45,127 nt of DNA from RQOF01 sp964461135 (GCA_964461135.1 CAYWTB010000031.1:1-45127), one strand, 5' to 3'. Counted from the first letter of the stretch, positions 16,995-24,780 are shown. Program-made: numbers and translations. The notes: a model not told the origin generated them from the letters alone.

Positions 16995-17939
16995 ATGAAA
17001 CGGATTCTGATCACCGGAGGAGCCGGGTTCATCGGATCTCACCTGAGCGAAAGATTGCTGCAGGAAGGGTATGAGATCCTCTGCCTGGATAATTTCTTTA
17101 CCGGATCTAAACGGAATATACTTCATTTGATGGACAATCACCGCTTCGAGCTGATTCGTCATGATATTACCCTGCCGATTTTGCTGGAGGTGGACCGGAT
17201 TTTTCATCTGGCCTGCCCAGCATCTCCCATACATTATCAGTATAATCCGGTAAAAACCATAAAGACAAATGTGATGGGAACCATAAACATGCTGGGGCTG
17301 GCGAAACGGGTGCGGGCACGGCTGCTGCTGGCCTCCACTTCTGAGGTGTATGGAGATCCGAAGGTGCATCCCCAGCGCGAGGATTACTGGGGGCATGTCA
17401 ATCCCATCGGGGTGAGAAGTTGTTACGATGAGGGTAAACGCGTGGCAGAGACACTGATGATGGACTATCACCGGCAGAATAAAGTAGACATACGGATCGT
17501 CCGGATTTTCAATACCTATGGTCCCAACATGGCACCCAATGACGGGCGTGTGGTCAGTAATTTTATTCTGCAGGCATTGCGCGGTGAAAATATCACGGTT
17601 TTTGGAGAAGGTTCCCAGACAAGGTCTTTCTGTTATGTGGATAATCTCATTGACGGTATGATCCGCATGATGGATACCGATGATTTTATCGGGCCGGTAA
17701 ATCTGGGTAACCCTTCTGAATTTAGCATTCTGGAGCTGGCGCACAAAATTATTGAGATGACCGGTACCAAATCCAAAGTCATACACAATAAACTGCCGGC
17801 TGATGATCCTGTTCAGCGTAAACCGGATATTTCACTGGCCAGGGAAAAACTGGGCTGGAATCCTTCCATTCCTCTGGAAAAAGGGCTGGTAAAAACCATA
17901 GAATATTTTGATGCACTTCTTAAATCTGAGCAGCTGTAA
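16995..17939 (+). CDS. UDP-glucuronate decarboxylase-type NAD-dependent epimerase
   Basis: A 314-residue extended short-chain dehydrogenase. TGGAGFIGSH is the NAD site, STSEVYGDP the serine motif, and Y144-DEG-K148 the catalytic pair. HLACPASPIHYQYNPVKTIKTNV and NTYGPNMAPNDGRVVSNF are strong signatures of UDP-xylose synthase, which oxidises and decarboxylates UDP-glucuronate to UDP-xylose. It lies 41 bases ahead of a P1 peptidase gene with which it may be cotranscribed, and next to a sugar nucleotidyltransferase gene on the other strand. Probably supplies a pentose donor for surface glycans. Confidence 0.88.
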   Translation: MKRILITGGAGFIGSHLSERLLQEGYEILCLDNFFTGSKRNILHLMDNHRFELIRHDITLPILLEVDRIFHLACPASPIHYQYNPVKTIKTNVMGTINMLGLAKRVRARLLLASTSEVYGDPKVHPQREDYWGHVNPIGVRSCYDEGKRVAETLMMDYHRQNKVDIRIVRIFNTYGPNMAPNDGRVVSNFILQALRGENITVFGEGSQTRSFCYVDNLIDGMIRMMDTDDFIGPVNLGNPSEFSILELAHKIIEMTGTKSKVIHNKLPADDPVQRKPDISLAREKLGWNPSIPLEKGLVKTIEYFDALLKSEQL

Positions 17940-17979
17940 GACAAAATGATTTTATTTAAACAGGATTATTTTTAGCGGT

Positions 17980-18903
17980 ATGAAACAATTCAAGATCGGT
18001 CATTATACAAACCTCCGGCAGGGAACCGGCTGTACGGTTATCTTATGTCCCGAAGGCATCAAAGCATCCGCCTGTGCCAGGGGCATCTCCCCCGGAACCA
18101 GAGAGTTCGCCCTGCTGTCTCCTTTTCGCAAGGTGGAAGAGATTCACGGGCTTTTACTGACCGGGGGAAGCGCATTTGGACTGGATGCGGCAGCAGGTGT
18201 GATGCGATATCTGCGTGAAACCGGGAAAGGATATGCCACCCCCTTCGGGAAAATTCCCATTGTACCGGCAGCCGTGATTTTTGATTTACTTGTGATTGAT
18301 TCCGGCGTTTTTCCCACAGCTGAAAATGCCTATGATGCCTGCCGCACGGCACAGAGTAATAATGAGGCCCAGGGGACGGTGGGTGCCGGCACCGGGGCGA
18401 CAGTAGGTAAATGGGCCGGGCATGAACATCTCATGAAAGGTGGAATAGGGCAGGCACGGCTGAATATTGATAAGGTGTGGGTTCATAGCCTGGCAGTGGT
18501 AAATCCGGTGGGCGATATCATTGACGAAAAGGGAACCGTTCTGGCAGGTGCCCGGCAAAATGGAAATTTCCTGGCCGAAAAAGATCCCCGGCTGCGATGG
18601 AAACTATCGCGCGGGAATTTTGATCAGAATACCGTACTGGTGGCCGTCATGACCAATGCAAGCCTCAGTAAACAACAACTGTTCTATCTGTCAGAACGGG
18701 CGCACAACGGTATTGTGAGATCGGTGGTTCCCGCCCATACCAGCTTCGATGGTGATATTGTTTTTTCCATGGCCACCGGTGAAACTAATGTAACCATTGA
18801 TTTTATTACCGAAATGACGGTGGAAACCGTCCGTCAGAGTATCGTGCAGTCTGTACTTCATGCCACCTCAATCGGCGGAATCCGGGCTCTTGATACCAAA
18901 TAG
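17980..18903 (+). CDS. P1-family (DmpA-like) aminopeptidase
   Basis: A 307-residue member of the self-cleaving N-terminal-nucleophile P1 family (DmpA, BapA). LLLTGGSAFGLDAAAGVM, IVPAAVIFDLL and GTVGAGTGATVGKW are characteristic. The expected processing site is Asn217-Thr218 in QNTVLVAVMTNASLS, which would free Thr218 as the nucleophile and give alpha and beta chains. Family members release N-terminal D- or beta-amino acids, or L-amino acids; specificity is not readable. No signal peptide, so cytosolic. No strong ribosome site precedes the ATG. Confidence 0.9.
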   Translation: MKQFKIGHYTNLRQGTGCTVILCPEGIKASACARGISPGTREFALLSPFRKVEEIHGLLLTGGSAFGLDAAAGVMRYLRETGKGYATPFGKIPIVPAAVIFDLLVIDSGVFPTAENAYDACRTAQSNNEAQGTVGAGTGATVGKWAGHEHLMKGGIGQARLNIDKVWVHSLAVVNPVGDIIDEKGTVLAGARQNGNFLAEKDPRLRWKLSRGNFDQNTVLVAVMTNASLSKQQLFYLSERAHNGIVRSVVPAHTSFDGDIVFSMATGETNVTIDFITEMTVETVRQSIVQSVLHATSIGGIRALDTK

Positions 18904-19139
18904 CGTGCGGCAATAGATCCATAAAATTTATTCTTGACGGGTTATAGGTCCTTGATCATGGATCAATTCGCTTTTCACTATAATATTTTCAGTTTTACAC
19001 CTTCACATTAGACCTTCACATTTCACCACGAATTACCCGGATTATCCGGATGTAAATATCCAAATAACAGTCGAATCATTTTAATCCCTCTTCTGAATGT
19101 AAGATTATCCGGATTGCTGATATCCGAATTCTCAACAAG

Positions 19140-19156
19140 TGTCATTTATTACGACA
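19140..19156. promoter_or_regulatory. TGTC-N9-GACA palindrome, site 1
   Basis: TGTCATTTATTACGACA; an outer AG/CT pair extends the arms to six bases (AGTGTC/GACACT). It is centred about 165 bases upstream of the predicted sigma-54 start point, the usual range for an enhancer-binding activator. Binding protein unknown. Confidence 0.45.
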
Positions 19157-19171
19157 CTGAATAAAATAATT

Positions 19172-19188
19172 TGTCGATAAATGCGACA
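19172..19188. promoter_or_regulatory. TGTC-N9-GACA palindrome, site 2
   Basis: TGTCGATAAATGCGACA, five-base arms TGTCG/CGACA. Its centre is 32 bases (about three helical turns) from site 1 and about 133 bases before the predicted start point, so both sites face the same side of the helix. Confidence 0.5.
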
Positions 19189-19286
19189 GTAAAAGGTTTT
19201 TATGGATTTACAGAGATTTGTATAAGTTATTATTAATATGTAATTTAAGGCGTTTTCTTCTACGGCGGAATAGCGATTTGTCTGAA

Positions 19287-19302
19287 TGGCACAATATTTG
19301 TC
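19287..19302 (+). promoter_or_regulatory. candidate sigma-54 promoter of the small-protein pair
   Basis: TGGCAC-AATAT-TTGTC matches the -24 block and spacing of the sigma-54 consensus, with TTGT in place of TTGC. The start point would be near 19313, which supports translation from the ATG at 19336 (leader about 23 bases with a GAGGA site) rather than the ATG at 19318. Confidence 0.55.
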
Positions 19303-19335
19303 CTTTTTTATTCACAGATGCATGAGGATAAGACT

Positions 19336-19518
19336 ATGACGGAAGAAACGGAATACGGGCAGAAAGTTTTAGAATTCCAACAGCATCAACTTCGGCAACA
19401 GAAAAAACCGATGAGTATTTATGAGGCTATCGCTTTGTGGTTAACCGAAACCGCGAGGGAAGACAAATCATTAATAAAGGATCGGGATGATAATTCTTTT
19501 AATAACTTTAGCTGCTGA
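19336..19518 (+). CDS. small protein of unknown function (paralogue A)
   Basis: Sixty residues, acidic N terminus, no signal or membrane segment. The second ATG is chosen because GAGGA (19324-19328) is seven bases upstream; the ATG at 19318 has no ribosome site and lies almost on the predicted transcript start. The core motif is KPMSIYEAIALWLTE (residues 24-38), preceded by a Gln-rich helix. The neighbouring small protein shares the pattern KP-x-S-[IL]-x-E-[AV]-I-x-x-WLT, so the two look like an ancient tandem duplication. The motif suggests a helix-turn-helix-sized bundle but I cannot assign a function. The tail (residues 45-60) is Asp/Asn-rich and ends in Cys. Confidence 0.7.
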   Translation: MTEETEYGQKVLEFQQHQLRQQKKPMSIYEAIALWLTETAREDKSLIKDRDDNSFNNFSC

Positions 19519-19526
19519 GGTTTAAA

Positions 19527-19712
19527 ATGGAACGGACAAGTGACTATCAGAAAATGCAGTATGATGCAATTCAGGGGTATTATATTGAACTGAACCGGAA
19601 ATTAAATAAACCATGTTCTCTTAAAGAGGTCATTATTTCCTGGCTTACCGACGGGCATGCCGAGGCCTTTCGCAAACAATATTTAAAACACAAAACACTT
19701 GCAGTGTCTTAA
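19527..19712 (+). CDS. small protein of unknown function (paralogue B)
   Basis: Sixty-one residues, no signal or membrane segment. Starts eight bases after paralogue A stops; its GAGG site overlaps that stop codon, so the pair is translated from one message. Residues 28-41 (KPCSLKEVIISWLT) match the core of paralogue A, and both begin with an acidic-aromatic [ED]Y near residue 7. The C-terminal helix (AFRKQYLKHK) is basic, whereas that of A is acidic, which would allow the two to pair; that is speculation. A strong terminator follows. Confidence 0.7.
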   Translation: MERTSDYQKMQYDAIQGYYIELNRKLNKPCSLKEVIISWLTDGHAEAFRKQYLKHKTLAVS

Positions 19713-19759
19713 ACATACACCTCCTGTCATATTCATCCATGATGGGTCTCCTCCAAAAA

Positions 19760-19788
19760 GGCCGGTTAAATACTAACCGGCCTTTTTT
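19760..19788. terminator. strong bidirectional terminator
   Basis: A perfect nine-base stem GGCCGGTTA/TAACCGGCC with a five-base loop, followed by TTTTTT on the plus strand and preceded by AAAAA (T run on the minus strand). It ends the small-protein transcript and probably the convergent yjbQ transcript; the yjbQ stop codon falls at the loop edge. Confidence 0.9.
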
Positions 19789-20207
19789 ATTCCCATACAT
19801 TGAACGACAATCCTGCGATGACGGCTGCGGTTATCGAAATCGATAAAGATTATTTGTTGCCAGGTCCCCAGCAGCATTTTTCCACCGACCACAGGTACGG
19901 TAAGAGACGGTTTTATAAGCGCTGCCCGCAAATGGGCATACCCGTTACCATCGTGCCAGGTCCGGTCATGCTGGTAGGAATGATCCATGGGTATTATTTT
20001 TTCCAGAAACTCCGGCAGATCCTCCAGCAGGCCCGGTTCATATTCTATGGTGGTAATTCCGCCGGTACTGCCCGGTACGAATACCATTATCTGCCCTTCT
20101 TCCAGCATATTTTTTTCCAGTATTGACCTGACCCCGGGCGTTATATCGATAATGTGGGTAAATCCTTTGGTTTCCAGAGAAATTTCCTGGGTTGAAATCT
20201 CTATCAT
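19773..20207 (-). CDS. yjbQ: YjbQ/UPF0047 family protein
   Basis: A 144-residue YjbQ-family protein. Typical blocks are GSTGGITTIEYEPGL, DHSYQHDRTWHDGNGYAHLRAAL (metal-binding His residues), and LLGTWQQIIFIDFDNRSRHRRIVVQ. Members have weak thiamine-phosphate synthase activity in E. coli, but the true role is unsettled. The start codon overlaps the stop of the EIIB gene by one base (TAATG), showing translational coupling. The last codons and stop lie inside the bidirectional terminator at 19760-19788. Confidence 0.9.
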   Translation of the reverse strand: MIEISTQEISLETKGFTHIIDITPGVRSILEKNMLEEGQIMVFVPGSTGGITTIEYEPGLLEDLPEFLEKIIPMDHSYQHDRTWHDGNGYAHLRAALIKPSLTVPVVGGKMLLGTWQQIIFIDFDNRSRHRRIVVQCMGIKKAG

Positions 20208-20695
20208 TATTTTCTCTTTAAAAGTTTTTCAAGATTGTAGGCATGGGCGGTGGGAACCTCCCGGCACTCAAAATTGATCCCTTTTGACATCAGTTTTTTA
20301 AAAATCTTAATTTCACTCTTTGACAAATATATATATGGCAGGTACTCTTTGCGGTCCTCCCGGTAATGAATGCCGCCCACATTTACTTTTTGAATGGTGA
20401 CTCCATATTGCAGCAGATCTTCAATAACTGTCGGGGATTTTATAATAATGAGGGTTATTTTTTTAGAGGATGTCCAGTCTTCAACCAGTCCGGCTGTCTC
20501 GGCAACGGAATGAACGGCAGTAGGAAGATCCGGCGGGGCCGCCATAAGCAATAAATTCTTTTCCCATGATGTCCGGGCAATTTCGTCGTCACACACCACC
20601 AGCCGGCCGATCGGCAATTGGACGCACCAGCCGATGATTATCTGGCCATGAATTAAACGGTCATCAATACGCCATAATATTTCTGAATAGGGCAC
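20207..20695 (-). CDS. PTS mannose/sorbose-family EIIB protein, orphan
   Basis: A 162-residue EIIB domain of the mannose-fructose-sorbose PTS family. RIDDRLIHGQIIIGW contains His16, the residue phosphorylated by EIIA; FKKLMSKGINFECREVP is the usual C-terminal part. The start is GTG at 20695 with GGGAGA about six bases upstream. No EIIA, EIIC, EIID, HPr or EI gene is near, so a regulatory rather than transport role is possible. Coupled to yjbQ downstream; a MITE-like element separates it from the histidine kinase upstream. Confidence 0.88.
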   Translation of the reverse strand: MPYSEILWRIDDRLIHGQIIIGWCVQLPIGRLVVCDDEIARTSWEKNLLLMAAPPDLPTAVHSVAETAGLVEDWTSSKKITLIIIKSPTVIEDLLQYGVTIQKVNVGGIHYREDRKEYLPYIYLSKSEIKIFKKLMSKGINFECREVPTAHAYNLEKLLKRK

Positions 20696-20784
20696 CCTTT
20701 TCTCCCGGCAGATAATATTTGTAAGAATTACATCAGGTCAATAAATAAAAGTTATTTTGCTTTGTGTCATAACAGACAATTTAA

Positions 20785-20921
20785 CCTGCTTAATTCACAA
20801 AATACAATATAATGTATCAAAGTTGTTATATTCTTAGAAATTAAATGGCCCCGGTCTTCAGACCGGGGATTAAAGAATCCAGTATATTTGGGCGTTTACC
20901 CCTATTTGTGAATTAAGCAGG
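20785..20921. mobile_element. 137-bp MITE-like element with TTAA duplications
   Basis: Perfect 17-base terminal inverted repeats, CCTGCTTAATTCACAAA at 20785-20801 and its complement at 20905-20921, with TTAA directly outside both ends (20781-20784, 20922-20925). The centre holds a nine-base hairpin CCCCGGTCT/AGACCGGGG (20849-20868) with a two-base loop. There is no coding capacity. TTAA duplications and CC-ended repeats are what I recall for IS1380-family elements, so this may be a non-autonomous derivative. It sits in the gap between two co-directional genes. Confidence 0.8.
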
Positions 20922-20978
20922 TTAAATAATTTGATCAGGGATTAAAATAAAATTGAGGAAATTTTTGTGGCTGGTTTT

Positions 20979-22061
20979 TCATTTTCCAGTGCGTTGCCGA
21001 TTAACTCTGCAGGGAATAATGGTTGAGATTGTTAAGCCACCATCTTCATTATGACTGGCGGTGATACGTCCCTGGTGGGCATCCGTTATCAGTTTGCAGA
21101 TATATAATCCCAGCCCCTGTCCCTTACGGCTTTTCCGGGTCTGATATATGAAGAAATATTTATCAAACAAGCGTGGCAGGTCAGCTTCTGGTACACCTTT
21201 TCCCTGGTCACTGACGGATATTTCAATATATTTTTCGGATTCCGGTGTGACCCGGATGTTAATGACCGAATTTTCCGGTGAATGATGCACAGCATTGGTA
21301 AGAATATTTATAAGCAGACGCTGCAGATAATATTCATCACCATAAATTTTATTCAGATTTTCATGGATCACTTTTTTTATCTGGATATTTTTCTGATCGG
21401 CTTTTACCCATACTGTGGAGAGCGTTGTCTCCAACAGATCATGGAGGCTGAAGATTTTTTTATGTAAGAGGAAAGAAGCCTGTTCATATTTAAACACCTC
21501 CGAAAGTTCCTCGATTAAGTCCAGCGTACTGTCACCCATATCAATCGCTTTTTCCAGGATGCTTTGCTGGCCGTTTTGCATCAACCCGAAAGTCCCGCTG
21601 GTTAGCAGTTCCAGGTATCCGATCAGGCTGTTCAAGGGAGAGCGGATATCATGTAACAGCATGCTGGACAATTCCAGTTGCATTTTCTCCCGGCGTACAT
21701 TTTCTACTATGAGACACACCACGTTTTTAAAAACAGTGGTATTCATGTGGGATGGAAAATTAACACATTTGCCGGTAACAGGATTTGAAGGAGTGAAGGT
21801 TTCCCCAATATTTATAACAGTTTTGGCATAGCCGGATGGTTCAAAGATTCCCTTAAGACGGTGATGGGGGAATGACCCATTTTCGTTATCAACGACAATC
21901 ATATCGCATGAGACGCTAGACAGGAAATTCGACACCTCGCTGAGCCGAATCTTCTGGCAACTGAAGAGATTCTTGTCCAGCAATCCCTCGTATTTATAAT
22001 AAAAGTCCTCGCTGTCTGTAATGATAGCCGTTTTGGCCAGTGAGGGAACACTTTGTGTCAC
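20979..22061 (-). CDS. sensor histidine kinase with degenerate receiver-like N terminus
   Basis: A 360-residue cytosolic kinase. His137 in LLHDIRSPLNSLIGYLELL is the phosphorylation site; the ATPase domain has NILTNAVHHSPENSVI (N box), SVSDQGKGVPE (G1) and RKGQGLGLYICK (G2). Residues 10-90 look like a receiver fold (TAIITDSED, MIVVDNE with Asp58) but lack clear further conserved residues, so it is probably a pseudo-receiver. No membrane segments. The start is GTG at 22061, three bases after the crotonase stop, with AGGGAAG formed by the last crotonase codons. No response regulator lies nearby. Confidence 0.88.
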   Translation of the reverse strand: MTQSVPSLAKTAIITDSEDFYYKYEGLLDKNLFSCQKIRLSEVSNFLSSVSCDMIVVDNENGSFPHHRLKGIFEPSGYAKTVINIGETFTPSNPVTGKCVNFPSHMNTTVFKNVVCLIVENVRREKMQLELSSMLLHDIRSPLNSLIGYLELLTSGTFGLMQNGQQSILEKAIDMGDSTLDLIEELSEVFKYEQASFLLHKKIFSLHDLLETTLSTVWVKADQKNIQIKKVIHENLNKIYGDEYYLQRLLINILTNAVHHSPENSVINIRVTPESEKYIEISVSDQGKGVPEADLPRLFDKYFFIYQTRKSRKGQGLGLYICKLITDAHQGRITASHNEDGGLTISTIIPCRVNRQRTGK

Positions 22062-22064
22062 AGT

Positions 22065-22847
22065 CTACTTCCCTTTGAATGTTGGTTTCCTTTTTTCCAG
22101 AAAGGCAGAAGTACCTTCCTGCATATCTTCTGTGGCACAGAGATTTCCAAACAGCTCACTTTCCGTATTCAGCGCGGTATCCAGGTTTTTATCAAGTCCT
22201 TCAATCACAGCCTGCAGCATGAAACGCCGGGCGAGGGGAGCCTTGGCAGCCAGCAGAGCCGCAATTTCGGTGGCCCGCGGCATGAGATTTTCCCCAGTTA
22301 CGACCTCATTTACCAGTCCCATTGAAGCGGCTTTAAGGGCATCAATAGCCTCTCCGGTGAGCAGCAGAAATAAAGCGTTAGTGGGTCCAATCAGCCGGGG
22401 TAGCCGTTGGCTGCCGCCATATCCGGGAATTAAACCCAGGTTGATTTCCGGTTGTCCCAGTTTGGCATTCTCGGCGGCTAACCGGATATGGCAGGACATA
22501 GCCAGTTCACACCCTCCGCCCAGTGCAAAACCGTTAATAGCCGCAATCACCGGTTTTTCCAGTTTTTCGATAAACCGGAATACTTTCTGGCCTCTGGTGG
22601 AAAAAATTCGTCCCGAAATTTCATCGTGATGTTGAATTTCGAGAATATCGGCGCCGGCTGCGAAAGCTTTTTCTCCGCTTCCGGTAATAATAACTACAGC
22701 TACCGCATCATCCTGCTTCAGTTTTTTGAAGACCTGGAAAAGCTCTGTAATGGTTTCAGTATTAAGTGCATTCAGCTTTTCCGGCCGCTGGATAGTAATT
22801 GTGGCGATGGAATTCTCAATTTTCAGTTGAAGATTTTTCAAGTCCAT
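22065..22847 (-). CDS. enoyl-CoA hydratase (crotonase)
   Basis: A 260-residue crotonase that adds water to trans-2-enoyl-CoA. The two catalytic glutamates appear as Glu114 in ALGGGCELAM and Glu134 in LGQPEINLGLIPGYGGSQRL; AFAAGADILE is the oxyanion-hole segment. Length is standard. AAGGAG precedes the ATG by seven bases. It lies between an RmlA-like gene and a histidine kinase in one operon, an unusual setting for a beta-oxidation enzyme; a biosynthetic or short-chain role cannot be excluded. Confidence 0.92.
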   Translation of the reverse strand: MDLKNLQLKIENSIATITIQRPEKLNALNTETITELFQVFKKLKQDDAVAVVIITGSGEKAFAAGADILEIQHHDEISGRIFSTRGQKVFRFIEKLEKPVIAAINGFALGGGCELAMSCHIRLAAENAKLGQPEINLGLIPGYGGSQRLPRLIGPTNALFLLLTGEAIDALKAASMGLVNEVVTGENLMPRATEIAALLAAKAPLARRFMLQAVIEGLDKNLDTALNTESELFGNLCATEDMQEGTSAFLEKRKPTFKGK

Positions 22848-22877
22848 CTGCTTTCTCCTTTTTCCTTTATTTTCCTG

Positions 22878-23942
22878 TCAAAATAGTTCTACCAGGCTCT
22901 GTGTCCCCAGAATAAAGCGATGCGTTTTGGGGATTCCCTTTGCTTTGATTATTTCCACATTTGATCCGAGGATGCTGCTTTCAATACGGATGCCTACATT
23001 CTCAATCCGGCAGTTCTCCATTACAATGCTGAATTCCAGTTCGCTGTTTCTGACGGTGGTATGATCAAGTATGGAAGTATAAGGGCCGATATAACTGTTT
23101 TCAATGATACAGTCTTCTCCTATGATAACCGGTCCGCGTATGTGACTGGAAATAATTTTTGTTCCTTCCCCCACCTTAACCTCGCCGGCCAGGTGCGACT
23201 GGCTATCCGCATGTCCTTCCGCCTCGCCATGCATATTGGAAAGCACCAGGCGATTGGCTTCCAGCAGATCCTCCGGTTTTCCGGTGTCTTTCCACCAGCC
23301 GGTAATCTCGGAATAGGTTATGGTATAATGGTGATCCAGCAGATACTGGTGGGCATCTGAAATTTCCAGTTCTCCCCGGGCGCTGGGTTTTATGGCATTC
23401 ACCGCTTCGAAAATTGAACTGTCATATAAATAAATTCCGGCCACCGCAAATTCACTCTTGGGGATTTCCGGTTTTTCTTCCACCCCCACAATGCGGTTTT
23501 TTTTCAATTCCGGCACCCCGAAACGCCAGGGATCCTTCACCTTCGAAATCGTCAGGTGGCAGTTGCTTTTTTCGGATTGGAATTTATCAATAAAACGTTT
23601 CACTCCACCTATAACCATATTGTCACCCAGGTAAAAAATAAACGAATCAGTCTGAATAAAGCTCTGTGATATTTTGACCACATGGGCCAGCCCCAGCGGG
23701 GATTCCTGTGGAATATAGCGGATATCAACGCCCCACTGATCACCGTTTCCGATGGCTTTGGGAACATCATGGTTATCGGCATTGATGATTATTCCGATTT
23801 CCGTGATACCGGCATCGACAATGGCTTCAATTGCGTAGTGGAGTATGGGCTTATTGGCCACCGGAATAAGATGCTTGTTCTGAGTATGAGTAATAGGACG
23901 CAGCCGGGTGCCCTTGCCGCCGCTGGTTATCAAGGCTTTCAA
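22878..23942 (-). CDS. rmlA: glucose-1-phosphate thymidylyltransferase, long form
   Basis: A 354-residue nucleotidyltransferase. The N-terminal catalytic domain shows KALITSGGKGTRLRPITHT, NKHLIPVANKPI, ESPLGLAHVV and FYLGDNM; residues about 240-350 form a left-handed beta-helix (repeats such as GPVIIGEDCIIENSYIGP). This is the long-form glucose-1-phosphate thymidylyltransferase architecture, making dTDP-glucose; other sugar specificities are possible. I place the start at TTG 23942 because GGAGG lies five bases upstream and the protein then begins MKALITSGG as in the family; a GTG four codons earlier overlaps that ribosome site. Confidence 0.88.
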   Translation of the reverse strand: MKALITSGGKGTRLRPITHTQNKHLIPVANKPILHYAIEAIVDAGITEIGIIINADNHDVPKAIGNGDQWGVDIRYIPQESPLGLAHVVKISQSFIQTDSFIFYLGDNMVIGGVKRFIDKFQSEKSNCHLTISKVKDPWRFGVPELKKNRIVGVEEKPEIPKSEFAVAGIYLYDSSIFEAVNAIKPSARGELEISDAHQYLLDHHYTITYSEITGWWKDTGKPEDLLEANRLVLSNMHGEAEGHADSQSHLAGEVKVGEGTKIISSHIRGPVIIGEDCIIENSYIGPYTSILDHTTVRNSELEFSIVMENCRIENVGIRIESSILGSNVEIIKAKGIPKTHRFILGTQSLVELF

Positions 23943-24645
23943 TTTGACCTCCACATTACGTTAAAGAATGTAACAAAAAAAAGTAACTTTGGCTAAGTCA
24001 AATGTCACAATTTAAATGCCCCCGCATTTAAAAAGATATCAGAAATCGCTTATAGCCTGACTTATAACGTTAAGTTTACGAATAACATACTAAAAAATAT
24101 ACATGAAATTATAATATAACAGCCTTAATATCAAGGTTCAAATCAGCGTTCCGCAATCGGCTGTCAGATTTCAACTGATTTACTTTGAAAATTGAAACAG
24201 GAAAGGTGAAAAGCGCAGAGCGTAGGCGATAAAAACAGGTTTCAGGAATCAGGAGCCAGGTTTCTGCCTACTACCAACTGCTTTTTATCGGTCCACGCCT
24301 GCCTGTCTGGCCCAGGGATGTGACAAGCCAACTTCTTTTATGTCCACGAATTTCACGCCTGCCCGGCCTGCCAGGCTTTAGACTGGCTTTAGACGGGAAT
24401 TGACCGTCACCCAATTTCGGGACATTACACCTGCTTCTTTCATCTTGCTTTTTTGCCGACTGCCGACTTCTTTACCTTTATCCATTATATCTTGTTCCTT
24501 ATTCCTTATCACTTGTCCTTTTTCCCTTTTCCCTTTTGAAATCTTGGAAGATTTCATCCCGATTAGCCGACAGGAAGGCGGCGATGTTATCGGGAACCCT
24601 TTATCCTAGGTCATCTTTGATCATTAATCTTTCATCTTTCGCATG

Positions 24646-24667
24646 GCGACCACTATGTGGTAATCTT
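24646..24667 (+). repeat. 22-bp dispersed motif, copy 3
   Basis: GCGACCACTA followed by TGTGGTAATCTT. It differs from copy 1 at four positions but keeps the CCAC/GTGG symmetry and the TGGTAATCTT end. Confidence 0.55.
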
Positions 24668-24751
24668 GTCATTCTGCCAATCGCAGACTGCCAACTTCCT
24701 TCCCCTTTCCCATTTACCCTCATTCGCCCTGCGTGTATTTTTATTTTTTAC

Positions 24752-24779
24752 TTGCGCCGGCTTTAAAAAATTGTATATT
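24752..24779 (+). promoter_or_regulatory. groESL promoter (sigma-70 type)
   Basis: TTGCGC (24752-24757) and TATATT (24774-24779) with a 16-base spacer. The predicted start, near 24786, falls inside the CIRCE operator, as is usual for HrcA-controlled genes. Confidence 0.6.
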
Positions 24780-24780
24780 A

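Larger units (their letters stand above)
18904..19335. promoter_or_regulatory. regulatory region upstream of the small-protein pair
   Basis: About 430 bases with no gene before the translation start at 19336. It contains a 15-base palindrome TTGATCATGGATCAA (18952-18966), repeated GATTATCCGGAT words (near 19037 and 19103), two phased TGTC-N9-GACA palindromes and a sigma-54-like promoter, the main ones listed separately. The density of symmetrical sites is the highest in the window. Confidence 0.5.

Noticed and set aside
19020..19130. Repeated GATTATCCGGAT words as a CRISPR-like array
   Set aside because: Only two copies with no regular spacer or cas genes.
24130..24160. tRNA-like GGTTCAAATC T-loop word
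   Set aside because: No matching acceptor, D or anticodon arms around it.
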